A stretch of DNA of 64,000 nt. Source: Lachnospiraceae bacterium (GTDB lineage Bacteria; Bacillota; Clostridia; Lachnospirales; Lachnospiraceae). The position numbers were made by a program, and so were the translations under genes. Below the pieces are notes generated by a model that was given only the letters and a program-made list of their open reading frames with translations, was not told where the DNA came from and made no database searches. The DNA is taken from the NCBI GenBank assembly GCA_017540265.1, contig JAFYBJ010000025.1, positions 1-64,000 of the forward strand, given 5' to 3'. This document shows, piece by piece, positions 36,704 to 46,176 of the stretch (positions are counted from its first letter, which is position 1; each line of letters starts with the position of its first letter).

Positions 36704-36810
36704 TTTATAGGAAGCGACAAAAGTAATTGCGTTTTCGCAGCATCAAAAGCCATATGTGCCAGCATTTTGATGCTGCGGGGATCGCAATTTCTAATGTCGC
36801 TTACTATAAG
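36704..36810. repeat. ~107-bp nested palindrome directly behind rplQ
   Basis: Begins 3 bp after the rplQ stop. Four nested arm pairs: TTATAG/CTATAA outside (36705-36710, 36804-36809), AGCGACA/TGTCGCT (36713-36719, 36795-36801), AATTGCG/CGCAATT (36725-36731, 36783-36789) and a perfect 13-bp pair (36736-36748, 36765-36777) around a 16-nt loop. No T tract follows. Could be a mobile palindrome or a 3' RNA element. Confidence 0.9.
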
Positions 36811-36812
36811 AC

Positions 36813-37349
36813 TTATACCAGCTCTATGATGACCATCATGGCAGCGTCGCCCTTACGGGGACCCACCTTAACGATCCTGGTGAAACCACCCTGGCGGTCT
36901 GCATACTTGGGTGCGATCTCATCAAACATCTTTGATGTAAGATCTACCTTCTTGCGGCCCTTTCTCTGGTTTGTGTTCTCGGAATTAACTTCCGTAACAC
37001 CGTAAAGAACCTTTAACATCTGACGTCTTGCATGAAGCCTTGAAGGATTGTCCTTCTTGATCTCCTTGTCGACCATCTCGTATACAGTAACCTTCTTACC
37101 GTCCTTAACTTCCTTTACGCGTCTGCCTTCGGCATCCTTCTGGGGAACCTTTGCCTTAACGGTAACGGTTTCGAAATTATCCTTTTCCTTTACTGCAAGT
37201 GCGATAAGGCTTTCAGCAATCTTTCTGATCTCCTTTGCCCTTGCTTCGGTGGTGGTGATCTTGCCGTTTAATATAAGCATTGTCACCTGGTTACGTAAAA
37301 GAGCCTTTCTCTGATCGGATGTTTTTCCGAGCTTTCTGTATTTTGCCAT
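36813..37349 (-). CDS. rplQ: 50S ribosomal protein L17
   Basis: 178 aa, longer than the ~120-aa short form because of an internal Lys/Glu-rich insertion (about 60-110: [15 protein letters not shown] and what follows), known from other Clostridia L17. N-terminal [22 protein letters not shown] matches the family. L17 lines the polypeptide exit area of the large subunit. Last gene of the alpha operon, 126 nt behind rpoA. Confidence 0.95.
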   Translation of the reverse strand: MAKYRKLGKTSDQRKALLRNQVTMLILNGKITTTEARAKEIRKIAESLIALAVKEKDNFETVTVKAKVPQKDAEGRRVKEVKDGKKVTVYEMVDKEIKKDNPSRLHARRQMLKVLYGVTEVNSENTNQRKGRKKVDLTSKMFDEIAPKYADRQGGFTRIVKVGPRKGDAAMMVIIELV

Positions 37350-37475
37350 TTTTCCTTCTTTCCGGGCTGCGCCTTTATGGACTTACCTGCCCTTGATCTG
37401 CATACCGGTATGAACTGCTTCCGGTACTACTCCGTGGCGTGCCTTTTGGTCTTATCGTCACGTACCTTAAGTTTC

Positions 37476-38441
37476 TTAAACTATCTCGTCCTTTAAGTGG
37501 AGATTCTTCTCCTTGAGCTTTGCAAGCACCTCATCAAGGGACTTCTTGCCGAGATTTCTCACCTTCATCATCTCGTCGGAAGTCTTCATGAGAAGCTCAT
37601 CAACAGTATTGATGCCGGCGCGCTTTAAGCAGTTGTAGCTCCTTACGGAAAGTTCAAGCTCATCTATGGAAATGGATGAGGAGCTCTTCTGTGTGCCCTC
37701 GGATTCGTTAACGAGAACCTGAGCCTGCTTGCCCTTGTCGGAAAGATTGATGAAGAGCTTTAAGTGCTCGCTGAGCACCTTTGCCGCAAGGCTGACTGCC
37801 TCATCGGGATGTATGGTCCCGTTCGTGAATACTTCAAGCGTAAGCTTGTCGTAGTCCGTAACCTGACCCACACGGGTATTCTCCACATTCATGTTCACAC
37901 GCTCTACAGGAGTGTAGATGGAATCCACGGCGATGGAGCCGATGGGAAGATCATCTCTCTTGTTCCTGTCAGCGCTTATATATCCGCGTCCCTTTGTGAT
38001 CACAAGATCCATTTCAAATCTTGCATCCTTGCCTGAAAGGGTCGCTATAACCTGATCCTTGTTTATGATAGTCACATCAGGATCGTCAATCTTGATATCA
38101 GAAGCCTTTATAACTCCTGTGCCTTCGAAATTGATATGTGCCTTCTTGGGCTCATCATTTTCGCTGTCATCACGGATAGCTAAGGACTTAACGTTCATCA
38201 CGATCTCTGTCACATCCTCTTTAACTCCGGGGATGGCGGAAAACTCATGAAGCACGCCGTCGATCTTTATCTGGCTTACTGCAGCTCCGGGAAGAGATGC
38301 AAGCATTATCCTTCTTAAGGAATTGCCAAGAGTGATGCCGTATCCTCTCTCAAGGGGCTCCACTACGAACTTTCCGTACTTCTTATCCTCCGAGATCGTT
38401 GCTACCTCGATGTTCGGGCTGTCAAAATCAAATTCTAACAT
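37476..38441 (-). CDS. rpoA: DNA-directed RNA polymerase subunit alpha
   Basis: 321 aa. N-terminal assembly domain ([20 protein letters not shown], typical) and C-terminal domain ([28 protein letters not shown]) that touches UP elements and activators. Nucleates core polymerase assembly as a dimer. 48 nt behind rpsD in the alpha operon. Confidence 0.98.
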   Translation of the reverse strand: MLEFDFDSPNIEVATISEDKKYGKFVVEPLERGYGITLGNSLRRIMLASLPGAAVSQIKIDGVLHEFSAIPGVKEDVTEIVMNVKSLAIRDDSENDEPKKAHINFEGTGVIKASDIKIDDPDVTIINKDQVIATLSGKDARFEMDLVITKGRGYISADRNKRDDLPIGSIAVDSIYTPVERVNMNVENTRVGQVTDYDKLTLEVFTNGTIHPDEAVSLAAKVLSEHLKLFINLSDKGKQAQVLVNESEGTQKSSSSISIDELELSVRSYNCLKRAGINTVDELLMKTSDEMMKVRNLGKKSLDEVLAKLKEKNLHLKDEIV

Positions 38442-38489
38442 TAATTACCCTCCTTATGGCTGAAAGTTGTCTACGAAACAGCTGCTCTA

Positions 38490-39161
38490 TTATTTGGAAT
38501 AAAGCTCGACGATAAGCATCTCGTTTACGGGAACATCTATAGCGTCTCTTGCGGGAAGCTCCCTGATCGTTCCCTTCTTTGCTTCATAATCCACTTCCAT
38601 CCACTCGGGAACGGTCCTGCCGGATGTTACTTCAAGGACATCCTTATATCTCTGAAGGCCTCTTGCCTTCTCTGTGAGCTCGATAACGTCCCCTGCCTTT
38701 ATCTGGTATGAAGGGATATTGATCTTGCGTCCGTTCACAAGCACATGCTTATGAGTCACTACCTGACGTGCCTCTCTTCTTGTACGTGCAAAGCCCATAC
38801 GGAATACCACACTGTCAAGCCTGGACTCAAGAAGTCTCATAAGGTTGTCACCTGTCATGCCCTTCATGCGGTCAGCCTTCTCGTAGTAGTTACGGAAAGG
38901 CTTCTCAAGAACACCATAGATGAACTTTGCCTTCTGCTTCTCTTTGAGCTGCAAGCCGTATTCGGAAACCTTCCTGCCGCCTCTGGGGTTACGGATGGAT
39001 TCATTCACACGTCTGTCAAGCCTCTTGTTGATATTCTTCTTGCTTCCGTCAACTTCCTTGTGCCACTCATTTGTATGAGTATATTTCTCGACGCCAAGGT
39101 ATGCAGGATCAAGACCTAAAGCTCTGCATCTCTTTAATACAGGAACTCTGTTGATTGCCAT
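38490..39161 (-). CDS. rpsD: 30S ribosomal protein S4 (with N-terminal insertion)
   Basis: 223 aa. S4 starts small-subunit assembly and is a translational autoregulator in several bacteria. Core motifs KVSEYGLQLKEKQKAKFIYG and the S4 RNA-binding domain (LESRLDSVVFRMGFA) are intact. Between residues ~24 and 62 there is an extra Lys/Asn/Arg-rich stretch (THTNEWHKEVDGSKKN and following) about 20-25 residues longer than I expect in related S4 proteins. The zinc-type N-terminal cysteines are absent. 31 nt behind rpsK. Confidence 0.96.
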   Translation of the reverse strand: MAINRVPVLKRCRALGLDPAYLGVEKYTHTNEWHKEVDGSKKNINKRLDRRVNESIRNPRGGRKVSEYGLQLKEKQKAKFIYGVLEKPFRNYYEKADRMKGMTGDNLMRLLESRLDSVVFRMGFARTRREARQVVTHKHVLVNGRKINIPSYQIKAGDVIELTEKARGLQRYKDVLEVTSGRTVPEWMEVDYEAKKGTIRELPARDAIDVPVNEMLIVELYSK

Positions 39162-39192
39162 TTATTTTTCCTCCAAATGAATAATAAAAAGA

Positions 39193-39594
39193 TTATACGC
39201 GGCGTCTCTTAGGCGGACGGCAGCCATTGTGAGGAACCGGCGTCACGTCGCGGATGCTGGTAACCTGAAGGCCGTTTGCCGCAAGGGCACGTATAGCCGC
39301 CTCTCTTCCCGAGCCGGGTCCCTTTACAAATACGTCAACGGTCTTTAAACCGTGAATGAGAGCAGCTTTTGTAGCTGTCTCTGCTGCCATCTGGGCTGCA
39401 TAGGGAGTAGATTTCTTTGAACCTCTGAAACCAAGACCGCCCGCAGAAGCCCAGGAAAGTGCGTTTCCTTCAGCATCCGTGAGAGTCACGATGGTATTGT
39501 TGAAGGAAGCCTGGATATGAGCCTGTCCGTGTTCAACGTTTTTCTTGACACGCTTTGCTTTGCTCTTTTTAGCTGATGCATTATTTGCTGCCAT
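39193..39594 (-). CDS. rpsK: 30S ribosomal protein S11
   Basis: 133 aa, full length. Part of the platform of the small subunit, next to the E site and the Shine-Dalgarno duplex. [18 protein letters not shown] and the Pro/Arg-rich tail [13 protein letters not shown] are family hallmarks. Second gene of the alpha operon, 47 nt behind rpsM. Confidence 0.98.
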   Translation of the reverse strand: MAANNASAKKSKAKRVKKNVEHGQAHIQASFNNTIVTLTDAEGNALSWASAGGLGFRGSKKSTPYAAQMAAETATKAALIHGLKTVDVFVKGPGSGREAAIRALAANGLQVTSIRDVTPVPHNGCRPPKRRRV

Positions 39595-39641
39595 TTTAAA
39601 CTAACCTACTTTCTTTATCTGATTGATTATATGCTCTATGA

Positions 39642-40010
39642 TTACTTCTTCTTGCCTGCTACGGTCTTCTTGGGACCCTTTCTTGTGCGGGCATTTGTCT
39701 TGGTCTTCTGTCCTCTTACGGGAAGACCCTTCCTGTGACGGACACCGCGGTAGCATCCGATCTCCTGGAGACGCTTGATGTTAAGCGCTACTTCTCTTCT
39801 GAGATCACCTTCTACCAGCATGTTCTTGTCTATCACTTCACTGATAGCCTTTACTTCATCGTCTGTCAGATCCCTGCAGCGGGTATCAGGGCTTACGCCT
39901 GACTCCTCAAGGATCTTGGATGCGCTCTTCCTGCCGATACCGTAGATATAGGTAAGACCTATCTCAACGCGCTTGTCTCTGGGCAGGTCGATTCCTGCAA
40001 TACGAGCCAT
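39642..40010 (-). CDS. rpsM: 30S ribosomal protein S13
   Basis: 122 aa, full length. It bridges the subunit heads and contacts the P-site tRNA through its basic tail ([19 protein letters not shown]). [21 protein letters not shown] is the family start. GGAGG lies 9 nt before the ATG and directly follows a run of eight T. Preceded by the unusual 332-nt spacer. Confidence 0.98.
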   Translation of the reverse strand: MARIAGIDLPRDKRVEIGLTYIYGIGRKSASKILEESGVSPDTRCRDLTDDEVKAISEVIDKNMLVEGDLRREVALNIKRLQEIGCYRGVRHRKGLPVRGQKTKTNARTRKGPKKTVAGKKK

Positions 40011-40342
40011 TTTGTTTTTCCTCCATAAAAAAAACCTGGTGAGCTTTTCCTTTCCCGGAAGGCCTTTTGCCCCATGCGGGATATGGTACAGGAAATGCTG
40101 TTAACAGTTACCAGCTGACTGGGCTTCTTTAACAGAGATATATTTCACCGGGGATACGGTGCTTTACCTCTCTTCACAGATGCCGGTATCCTATGGATAC
40201 TTTGTTCCGGGCTGTTCCGGATATCAGCCGTAAATGCACGGCGCCACCATAAATACGCCTCACATTTATATTTGACCGGTTCATCCTTTGACGGAAGGAT
40301 GACCGCAGCCGCCTTACGATTACGTGCAAAAACTAAAGCTTA
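40011..40342 (-). ncRNA. 332-nt structured spacer between rpmJ and rpsM (candidate alpha-operon leader)
   Basis: No gene is seen here. On the minus strand there are several stable hairpins: CATCCTT/AAGGATG (40282-40301, extended to 40278-40304), GCCGT/ACGGC (40227-40242) and GTATCC/GGATAC (40186-40200, triloop). The GGATAC arm (40186-40191) can instead pair with a second GTATCC at 40152-40157, stabilised by a neighbouring CC/GG pair around a bulged C. Eight T precede the rpsM ribosome binding site. The alternative pairs suggest a regulatory switch, possibly for S4 feedback. The length is odd inside an otherwise compact cluster (gaps mostly below 60 nt). Confidence 0.5.
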
Positions 40343-40456
40343 TCAGCCCTGTCTCTGCTTGTGCTTGGGATTCTCACAGATTATCATGATCTTCCCTTTC
40401 CTCTTGATGACTTTGCATTTGTCACAGATAGGCTTTACTGACGATCTTACCTTCAT
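40343..40456 (-). CDS. rpmJ: 50S ribosomal protein L36
   Basis: 37 aa: [14 protein letters not shown] at the start and [10 protein letters not shown] at the end. Zinc-binding (C+) form with Cys11, Cys14, Cys27 and His32. Small late-assembly protein of the large subunit. GGAGG lies 7 nt before the ATG. It has its own sigma-A-type promoter at 40490-40518, in the gap behind infA. Confidence 0.97.
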   Translation of the reverse strand: MKVRSSVKPICDKCKVIKRKGKIMIICENPKHKQRQG

Positions 40457-40489
40457 AATGCTACCTCCTTTCAGAAAAGTCCGCTCTCT

Positions 40490-40518
40490 AGTATACTACA
40501 GCAAGTTCAGATAATCAA
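40490..40518 (-). promoter_or_regulatory. Internal promoter for rpmJ and the alpha operon
   Basis: Minus strand: -35 TTGATT (40513-40518), spacer exactly 17 bp, -10 TATACT (40490-40495), about 34 bp before the rpmJ ATG. Confidence 0.65.
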
Positions 40519-40528
40519 GGATAAATTT

Positions 40529-40747
40529 TTATTTATTTCTCCAGATGATACGACCCTTTGAAAGATCGTAAGGTGAAAGCTCCAGCGTAACAGTATCACC
40601 GGGAAGTATCTTGATGAAATTCTGTCTGAGTTTCCCGCTGATAACAGCAAGTACCTCATGCCCGTTCTCAAGCTTTACCCTGAACATGGTATTGGGCAGC
40701 TTTTCTGTTACCGTGCCTTCGATCTCAATCACATCCGACTTTGACAT
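40529..40747 (-). CDS. infA: Translation initiation factor IF-1
   Basis: 72 aa, one OB-fold. It binds the ribosomal A site during initiation with IF-2 and IF-3. [25 protein letters not shown] and [11 protein letters not shown] are diagnostic. 20 nt behind map, as usual in Firmicutes. Confidence 0.98.
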   Translation of the reverse strand: MSKSDVIEIEGTVTEKLPNTMFRVKLENGHEVLAVISGKLRQNFIKILPGDTVTLELSPYDLSKGRIIWRNK

Positions 40748-40767
40748 AAATCCCTGATCCTCCTAAA

Positions 40768-41523
40768 TCAATCAACAAGGGAGAGTATTTCCGGCTCTCC
40801 GTCCGTAATAAGTATTGTATTTTCATAGTGAGCAGCAGGACTCCTGTCCTGGGTCACTACTGTCCAGTCATCCTCTTTCCAGTCTACATCGCCCCTGCCT
40901 AATGCTATCATGGGCTCGATGGCAAGCGTCATGCCTGCCCTTAACATCGGTCCCTTCCTGTTCATGTGGAAATTCGGTATCTGGGGTTCCTCGTGAAGTG
41001 AAGTTCCCACGCCGTGTCCCACAAGATCACGGACTATGCCGAAACCGAAGGGTTCAATATAATCGGCTATCGCATTCGATATCTCATAAAGATGATTTCC
41101 GGCTACAGCATGCTTTATTCCTTCAAAAAAACTGTTCCTTGTCTCATCGATGAGCTTTGTGAGCTCTTCGGATATCCTGCCAACGCCGTATGTCCTTGCG
41201 GCATCGGAATGATAACCCTTATATATCATTCCGGCATCTATCGAAATGATATCACCTTCTTTAAGTATTCTTTCCTTACTGGGTATCCCGTGAACCACTT
41301 CCTCGTTTACGGATGTGCAGATATTCGCGGGATATCCGTCATAATTCAGAAAATTCGAAACGCATCCGCAATCTTTAATGAAAGCAGCTGCAGCCCTGTC
41401 GAGATCCAAAGTTGATACCCCGGGCTTTATAAGCTTTGCCAGCTCATTGTGCATCTCACCGAGCATACGGTTCGATTCACGCATCAGCTCAATCTCTCTT
41501 GCCGATTTGATCGAAATAGCCAT
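40768..41523 (-). CDS. map: Methionine aminopeptidase, type I
   Basis: 251 aa. It removes the N-terminal Met from nascent proteins, essential in bacteria. The five metal ligands are visible: Asp96 (SIDAG), Asp107 (HSDAA), His170 (GHGVG), Glu203 (AIEPM) and Glu234 (HYENT). No zinc-finger extension. Sits 20 nt behind adk and 20 nt before infA in the spc operon. Confidence 0.98.
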   Translation of the reverse strand: MAISIKSAREIELMRESNRMLGEMHNELAKLIKPGVSTLDLDRAAAAFIKDCGCVSNFLNYDGYPANICTSVNEEVVHGIPSKERILKEGDIISIDAGMIYKGYHSDAARTYGVGRISEELTKLIDETRNSFFEGIKHAVAGNHLYEISNAIADYIEPFGFGIVRDLVGHGVGTSLHEEPQIPNFHMNRKGPMLRAGMTLAIEPMIALGRGDVDWKEDDWTVVTQDRSPAAHYENTILITDGEPEILSLVD

Positions 41524-41543
41524 TGCTTTTTTCCTTCTTTCTG

Positions 41544-42185
41544 TCAGCCGAGAATGCTGCAGATATTTGCAAATACATCCTCTGAAGGCTTCGTGCCGTC
41601 AACCGTCTCAAGTACATTTCTTGATGAGTAGAATTCGATGAGAGGTGCGGTCTGTTCATGATAAACCTTAAGCCTGTTCTTTACTGTTTCTTCTTTATCA
41701 TCGTCACGCTGTACCAGCTCGGATCCGCAATTATCGCATATGCCTTCTTTCCTGGGCGGAATGTGAACGATGTGATATGTGGCACCGCACTTAAGGCATG
41801 CGCGTCTTCCCGACATCCTGTTAACGATATTCTCATCGGGAACATCAACATTGACAGCTTTATCAATCCTGTCCCCGTTCTTTTCAAGTTCCTTCTCAAG
41901 AACCTCCGCCTGGGGAATGGTTCTGGGGAAGCCGTCCAGTACATAACCATCTTTGCAGTCATCCTTTGATACCCTGTCAAGAAGGAGACGTACGGTGAGC
42001 TCATCGGGTACAAGCTCGCCCTTGTCCATATAGCTCTTTGCTTCTTTACCGAGATCGGTGCCTTCTTTTATGTTAGCCCTGAAGATATCACCCGTTGAAA
42101 TGTGGGGTATACCGTATTTCTCGGCTATCATATTTGCCTGTGTGCCTTTTCCGGCGCCGGGAGCGCCTAACATGACTAACTTCAT
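41544..42185 (-). CDS. adk: Adenylate kinase
   Basis: 213 aa, long form. It interconverts ATP + AMP and 2 ADP. P-loop GAPGAGKGTQ at 7-16; LID domain carries four zinc cysteines (Cys130, Cys133, Cys150, Cys153), the Gram-positive type. DGFPRT is the AMP-binding motif. 101 nt behind secY; that gap holds a strong hairpin. Confidence 0.98.
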   Translation of the reverse strand: MKLVMLGAPGAGKGTQANMIAEKYGIPHISTGDIFRANIKEGTDLGKEAKSYMDKGELVPDELTVRLLLDRVSKDDCKDGYVLDGFPRTIPQAEVLEKELEKNGDRIDKAVNVDVPDENIVNRMSGRRACLKCGATYHIVHIPPRKEGICDNCGSELVQRDDDKEETVKNRLKVYHEQTAPLIEFYSSRNVLETVDGTKPSEDVFANICSILG

Positions 42186-42233
42186 ACCAGCTCATCCTCC
42201 TGAAAAAATGCATTAAGTGTCAAAACCGAAAGC

Positions 42234-42263
42234 ACACCATGCACCGCAAGCGGTACATGGTGT
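42234..42263 (-). other. Strong hairpin between secY and adk
   Basis: A 14-bp stem (42234-42247 with 42250-42263, one wobble or mismatch) with a minimal loop lies in the 101-nt secY-adk gap. The T stretch behind it is poor (TGCTTTCGG), so it is more likely an RNA-processing or partial attenuation site than a full terminator. Confidence 0.6.
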
Positions 42264-42286
42264 TTAATCAACGATCATTATCTTTA

Positions 42287-43606
42287 TCATGAATTGAGGA
42301 AGCCTTTGTAATTCCTCTCAACCATCATGGTCTCAACCTGATGTATCGCCTCGATCACAACGCTTACGATAATGATAAGGCTGGTTCCTCCGAAGGTTAC
42401 ATTAGCTCCGAAGATACCGTTGAATACGATGGGTATCGCAACAACGATGAAAAGACCGATAGCTCCGATAAAGATTATATACCTGAGTATGCTGTTAAGA
42501 TACTCGGTTGTGGAACGGCCGGGACGCACGCCCGGGATAAAGCCTCCGCGCTTCTTCAGATTATCGGAGATGATCACCGGATTGAAGGTGATAGCCGTAT
42601 AGAAGTAAGCGAAGAAGACAACAAGTACGATATAAAGCACTACGCCCAAAGTATATACAGGCTGCTCTTTGTCAAACCAGTAATTGCTCTGAAGGAGTTT
42701 GAACAGTCCGCCCCAGAATCCTGTGGTGGGTGTCTTTCCGAAGAGCGTTGCGATGACAACCGGGAACTCCATCAGGGATGAAGCGAAGATGACAGGCATA
42801 ACACCGGAGGTATTGACCTTAAGCGGTATGCTGTTTGTATTTCCCGTAGCAGCTATCCTGCTCTGATTGCTCCTGCCGTTGTAATGAACGGGGATCTTTC
42901 TTACGGCATCATTAAGTAATATTGTGAGAACAATGGTAGTAAGTATAACGCCGATGATTATCACAGCTGCGAGTATCGCTCTTCCCAGATTGGAAGCAGT
43001 GGTCACAAACTGTGCGAAAAGCCCGGTTACATCACTGGGTATCCTTGCGGTGATGTTGAAGAGAAGGATGATGGAACTTCCGTTTCCTATTCCTTTCTCA
43101 GTTATCTGCTCTCCAAGCCACATTACGAAAGCCGTACCTGCGGTGAGGGCTGCCATTACGCTGATAACGTTTATGGCATTGTACTGCTCAAGCAGTCCGT
43201 CTCTTCCGAAGCCAACTGCCATGCCGAGTGCCTCAAGCACTGCAAGGCCGATGGTCGAATATCTCGTAACTTCGGAAAGCTTTCTGTGGCCATCCTCTTC
43301 CCTGCTCATCTCTTCGAGAGCGGGAATCGCTATGGTAAGCATCTGCACCACGATGGATGCCATAATGTACGGCGTAATGCCGAGAGCAAATATCGACATG
43401 CTCGTAAAGGAGCCGCCGGTAAAAGCATCAAAGAAACTGAAGGCATCAGAGCTCTGCTGCGCAAACCACTGTGCAAAGTAATCCCTGTTCGTTCCCGGAA
43501 CAGGAATCTGGCTTCCGAGCCTTACTATCACAAGTGCAAGAAAAGTATAAAAGATACGTTTGCGTATATCAGGTATCTTAAATGCATTTACAACAGTCTT
43601 AAACAT
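42287..43606 (-). CDS. secY: Protein translocase subunit SecY
   Basis: 439 aa with ten membrane helices. It forms the protein-conducting channel with SecE and SecG. Plug and pore features are seen around GGSFTSMSIFALGITPYIMASI; the GFIPGVRPGRST cytoplasmic loop for SecA and ribosome is typical. ATG overlaps the rplO stop by one base (TAATG), indicating coupling. Confidence 0.98.
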   Translation of the reverse strand: MFKTVVNAFKIPDIRKRIFYTFLALVIVRLGSQIPVPGTNRDYFAQWFAQQSSDAFSFFDAFTGGSFTSMSIFALGITPYIMASIVVQMLTIAIPALEEMSREEDGHRKLSEVTRYSTIGLAVLEALGMAVGFGRDGLLEQYNAINVISVMAALTAGTAFVMWLGEQITEKGIGNGSSIILLFNITARIPSDVTGLFAQFVTTASNLGRAILAAVIIIGVILTTIVLTILLNDAVRKIPVHYNGRSNQSRIAATGNTNSIPLKVNTSGVMPVIFASSLMEFPVVIATLFGKTPTTGFWGGLFKLLQSNYWFDKEQPVYTLGVVLYIVLVVFFAYFYTAITFNPVIISDNLKKRGGFIPGVRPGRSTTEYLNSILRYIIFIGAIGLFIVVAIPIVFNGIFGANVTFGGTSLIIIVSVVIEAIHQVETMMVERNYKGFLNS

Positions 43607-44046
43607 TAAACCACCTCAGCGCTGCCGCCTGCCTTTTCAATTTTTTCCTTTGCCGAAGCGCTGAATGCGTTTACCTTAACGGTGAGCTTCTTTGTAAGCT
43701 CTCCGTTTCCAAGGATCTTTACGCCGTCAGCTGCGTCTTTGATAACGCCCTTCTGCAGTAAGGATTCTACAGTAACCTCTGCTCCGTTGTCAAATACCTC
43801 GAGACGGTCCACATTGATAGCAACGATCTCCTGGGTATTCCTGTTCTTGAAGCCCCTCTTGGGGATACGTCTGTAAAGGGGCATCTGACCACCTTCGAAA
43901 CCTATCCTGGGTGCTCCGGAACGTGCCTTCTGTCCTTTATGACCCTTACCTGCAGTCTTTCCGTTTCCGGATCCGTGTCCGCGGCCTCTTCTGAAATTGT
44001 CGCTGTGTACGGAACCTGCTGCGGGTCTTAAATTAGATAATTCCAT
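43606..44046 (-). CDS. rplO: 50S ribosomal protein L15
   Basis: 146 aa, full length. Large-subunit assembly protein. [12 protein letters not shown], the Gly-rich stretch [19 protein letters not shown] and [18 protein letters not shown] are diagnostic. 13 nt behind rpmD; couples into secY. Confidence 0.98.
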   Translation of the reverse strand: MELSNLRPAAGSVHSDNFRRGRGHGSGNGKTAGKGHKGQKARSGAPRIGFEGGQMPLYRRIPKRGFKNRNTQEIVAINVDRLEVFDNGAEVTVESLLQKGVIKDAADGVKILGNGELTKKLTVKVNAFSASAKEKIEKAGGSAEVV

Positions 44047-44059
44047 TTGTTAATCCTCC

Positions 44060-44245
44060 TTAAGCCTCTTCCACTTTAAGCATATAGCCTATCTGCTGAA
44101 TCTGCCCTCTGGTGGCCTCGTTATCCGGAAGAGTGACAGTCTTGTGCATCTTTGTAAGCCCCATGGCCTCGACTGTCCTTCTGTGCTTGGGAACCGCACC
44201 TATGGGAGACTTTACCAAAGTAATCTTTAATGTCTTATCTGCCAT
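44060..44245 (-). CDS. rpmD: 50S ribosomal protein L30
   Basis: 61 aa. LKITLVKSPIGAVPKHRRTV and LGLTKM-type motif (MGLTKMHKTV) match L30. 26 nt behind rpsE in the spc operon. Confidence 0.97.
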   Translation of the reverse strand: MADKTLKITLVKSPIGAVPKHRRTVEAMGLTKMHKTVTLPDNEATRGQIQQIGYMLKVEEA

Positions 44246-44271
44246 TTCTCTAAACCTCCTGGTAGAGAGCC

Positions 44272-44781
44272 TTACGCTCTGATATCGCCAACGGACTTGC
44301 CGCGCTTCTGTGCAACTTCCTCAGGGCTCTTTAAGCCTGCAAGCCCTGCGATAGCCGCCTGTACGACGTTCTGCTTATTGTTTGAACCTAAGGACTTGGT
44401 ACGGATGTTCTTTATGCCTGCCATGTCGCAGACGATACGCGCGGGACCACCCGCGATGACACCGGTACCCTGGGGAGCCCTCTTCATAAGAAGAACTGAA
44501 GAGCCGTACTTACCTATCTGGTCATGTGTGATGCTGTCATTTTCATCTCTGGCAACTGTTACGAGATGCTTTGTTGCATCCTCTTTGCCCTTTCTTATAG
44601 CCTCGGGAATCTCGGCAGCCTTGCCGATTCCTGCGCCCACATGCCCGTTGCCGTCGCCTACTACCACAAGAGCTGAAAATCTCATGTGACGTCCGCCCTT
44701 AACAACCTTTGTGACACGCTTGATGGAGACTAACTTATCGTTTAACTCAAGTCCGCTTGCATCGATTATCTCGTTTCTCAT
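44272..44781 (-). CDS. rpsE: 30S ribosomal protein S5
   Basis: 169 aa, full length. S5 helps decoding accuracy and mRNA unwinding at the entry tunnel. The double-stranded RNA-binding-like fold ([33 protein letters not shown]) and [11 protein letters not shown] are clear. 15 nt behind rplR. Confidence 0.98.
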   Translation of the reverse strand: MRNEIIDASGLELNDKLVSIKRVTKVVKGGRHMRFSALVVVGDGNGHVGAGIGKAAEIPEAIRKGKEDATKHLVTVARDENDSITHDQIGKYGSSVLLMKRAPQGTGVIAGGPARIVCDMAGIKNIRTKSLGSNNKQNVVQAAIAGLAGLKSPEEVAQKRGKSVGDIRA

Positions 44782-44796
44782 CGTAATTCCCCTTCC

Positions 44797-45165
44797 TTAG
44801 AATTCTAATCCGGCTTCTCTGGCCGCATCTGCAAGCGCCTTTACTTTGCCGTGATAAAGATAGCCGCCTCTGTCAAACACAACTTCCTTTATGCCTGCAT
44901 CCATTGCTCTCTTTGCAATGAGCTTTCCAACATAAGCAGCTGCCTCGGTATCATTTGTCTTCTCAAGCTCGGACTTTGCATCCTTCTCAACCGTTGATGC
45001 TGCGCAGATCGTCTTGCCTGCTTCATCATCGATCACCTGAGCATACATATGCATGTTGCTGCGGAATACGGAGAGGCGGGGTCTGTTTGCAGTGCCGCTG
45101 TAACGGTTACGAAGCCTCTCATGCTTCTTAACGCGGATCTTCTGTCTTGATTCTTTGCTGACCAT
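44797..45165 (-). CDS. rplR: 50S ribosomal protein L18
   Basis: 122 aa, full length. Binds 5S rRNA with L5 and L25 in the central protuberance. [20 protein letters not shown] and [21 protein letters not shown] are family motifs. 15 nt behind rplF. Confidence 0.98.
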   Translation of the reverse strand: MVSKESRQKIRVKKHERLRNRYSGTANRPRLSVFRSNMHMYAQVIDDEAGKTICAASTVEKDAKSELEKTNDTEAAAYVGKLIAKRAMDAGIKEVVFDRGGYLYHGKVKALADAAREAGLEF

Positions 45166-45180
45166 TTTTCTCGCCCTCCC

Positions 45181-45723
45181 TTATTTCTTACCGGTCTTGC
45201 CGACTTTGCGTCTGATGGTCTCATCAGCATACTTGATACCTTTGCCCTTGTAAGGCTCAGGTCTTCTCTTATCCCTGATCTCAGCCGCAAACTGACCAAC
45301 CTTTTCTTTGTCACAGCCCTTGACGATGATAAGATTCTGGCCTTCAACAACTGTCTCAATGCCTTCGGGATCCTCCATCTCAACGGGATGTGAATATCCT
45401 AATGTAAGGGTAAGCTTCTTGCCCTGCTTTGCAGCTCTGTAGCCTACGCCGTTTACTTCAAGCTTCTTCTCGAAACCATCGGTAACGCCCGTAACCATGT
45501 TGCTTATGAGCGTTCTTGTAAGACCGTGGAGAGATCTCATTTTCTTAAGATCGTTAGGTCTTGAAACCGTGATCTCCGCACCTTCCTGCTTGATCTCCAT
45601 CTCAGCGGGAAGAACTCTCTCAAGGGTACCCTTAGGTCCCTTTACAGTCACTTTGTTATTTTCTGCAATGCTTACCGTAACTCCGGCAGGTATTGCGATT
45701 GGCATTTTTCCTATACGTGACAT
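45181..45723 (-). CDS. rplF: 50S ribosomal protein L6
   Basis: 180 aa from the ATG at 45723 ([15 protein letters not shown]), with GGAGG 8 nt upstream. The frame is open 102 nt further upstream but that part overlaps rpsH and has no ribosome binding site. C-terminal [21 protein letters not shown] is diagnostic. L6 sits near the sarcin-ricin loop and factor-binding site. Confidence 0.98.
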   Translation of the reverse strand: MSRIGKMPIAIPAGVTVSIAENNKVTVKGPKGTLERVLPAEMEIKQEGAEITVSRPNDLKKMRSLHGLTRTLISNMVTGVTDGFEKKLEVNGVGYRAAKQGKKLTLTLGYSHPVEMEDPEGIETVVEGQNLIIVKGCDKEKVGQFAAEIRDKRRPEPYKGKGIKYADETIRRKVGKTGKK

Positions 45724-45757
45724 GCCCGTACCTCCTGATATTATTTGATAAACCTGA

Positions 45758-46159
45758 TTACCATATGAATGCCAGCACTTCTCCGCCGACACCCTTCTGT
45801 CTTGCTTCCTTATCGGTGATAACACCCTGGTTTGTTGAAAGGATAGCTACACCTAAGCCACCCAATACCCTGGGTATCTCGTCCTTGCCGGCATAAACAC
45901 GAAGACCGGGCTTTGATATCCTCTTGATACCTGTGAGCACTCTGTCGTTCTTGTCTGAACCGTACTTTAATGCGATGTGGATAACGTCAAAGCCGCCTTC
46001 CTGTATCACATCATATTTCTTTATATATCCCTCGTCTAAAAGGATCTTTGCTATCGCAAGCTTCATCTTTGACGAAGGAACGTCAACGGTATCATGCTTT
46101 GCAGTATTAGCATTGCGGATTCTTGTAAGCATATCCGCGATGGGATCACTCATTGTCAT
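45758..46159 (-). CDS. rpsH: 30S ribosomal protein S8
   Basis: 133 aa, full length. Primary 16S rRNA binder and, in E. coli, regulator of the spc operon. [18 protein letters not shown] and the tail [11 protein letters not shown] are family hallmarks. GGAGG lies 8 nt before the first ATG. 17 nt behind rpsN. Confidence 0.98.
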   Translation of the reverse strand: MTMSDPIADMLTRIRNANTAKHDTVDVPSSKMKLAIAKILLDEGYIKKYDVIQEGGFDVIHIALKYGSDKNDRVLTGIKRISKPGLRVYAGKDEIPRVLGGLGVAILSTNQGVITDKEARQKGVGGEVLAFIW

Positions 46160-46176
46160 CTTTTTGTCCTCCTTCT

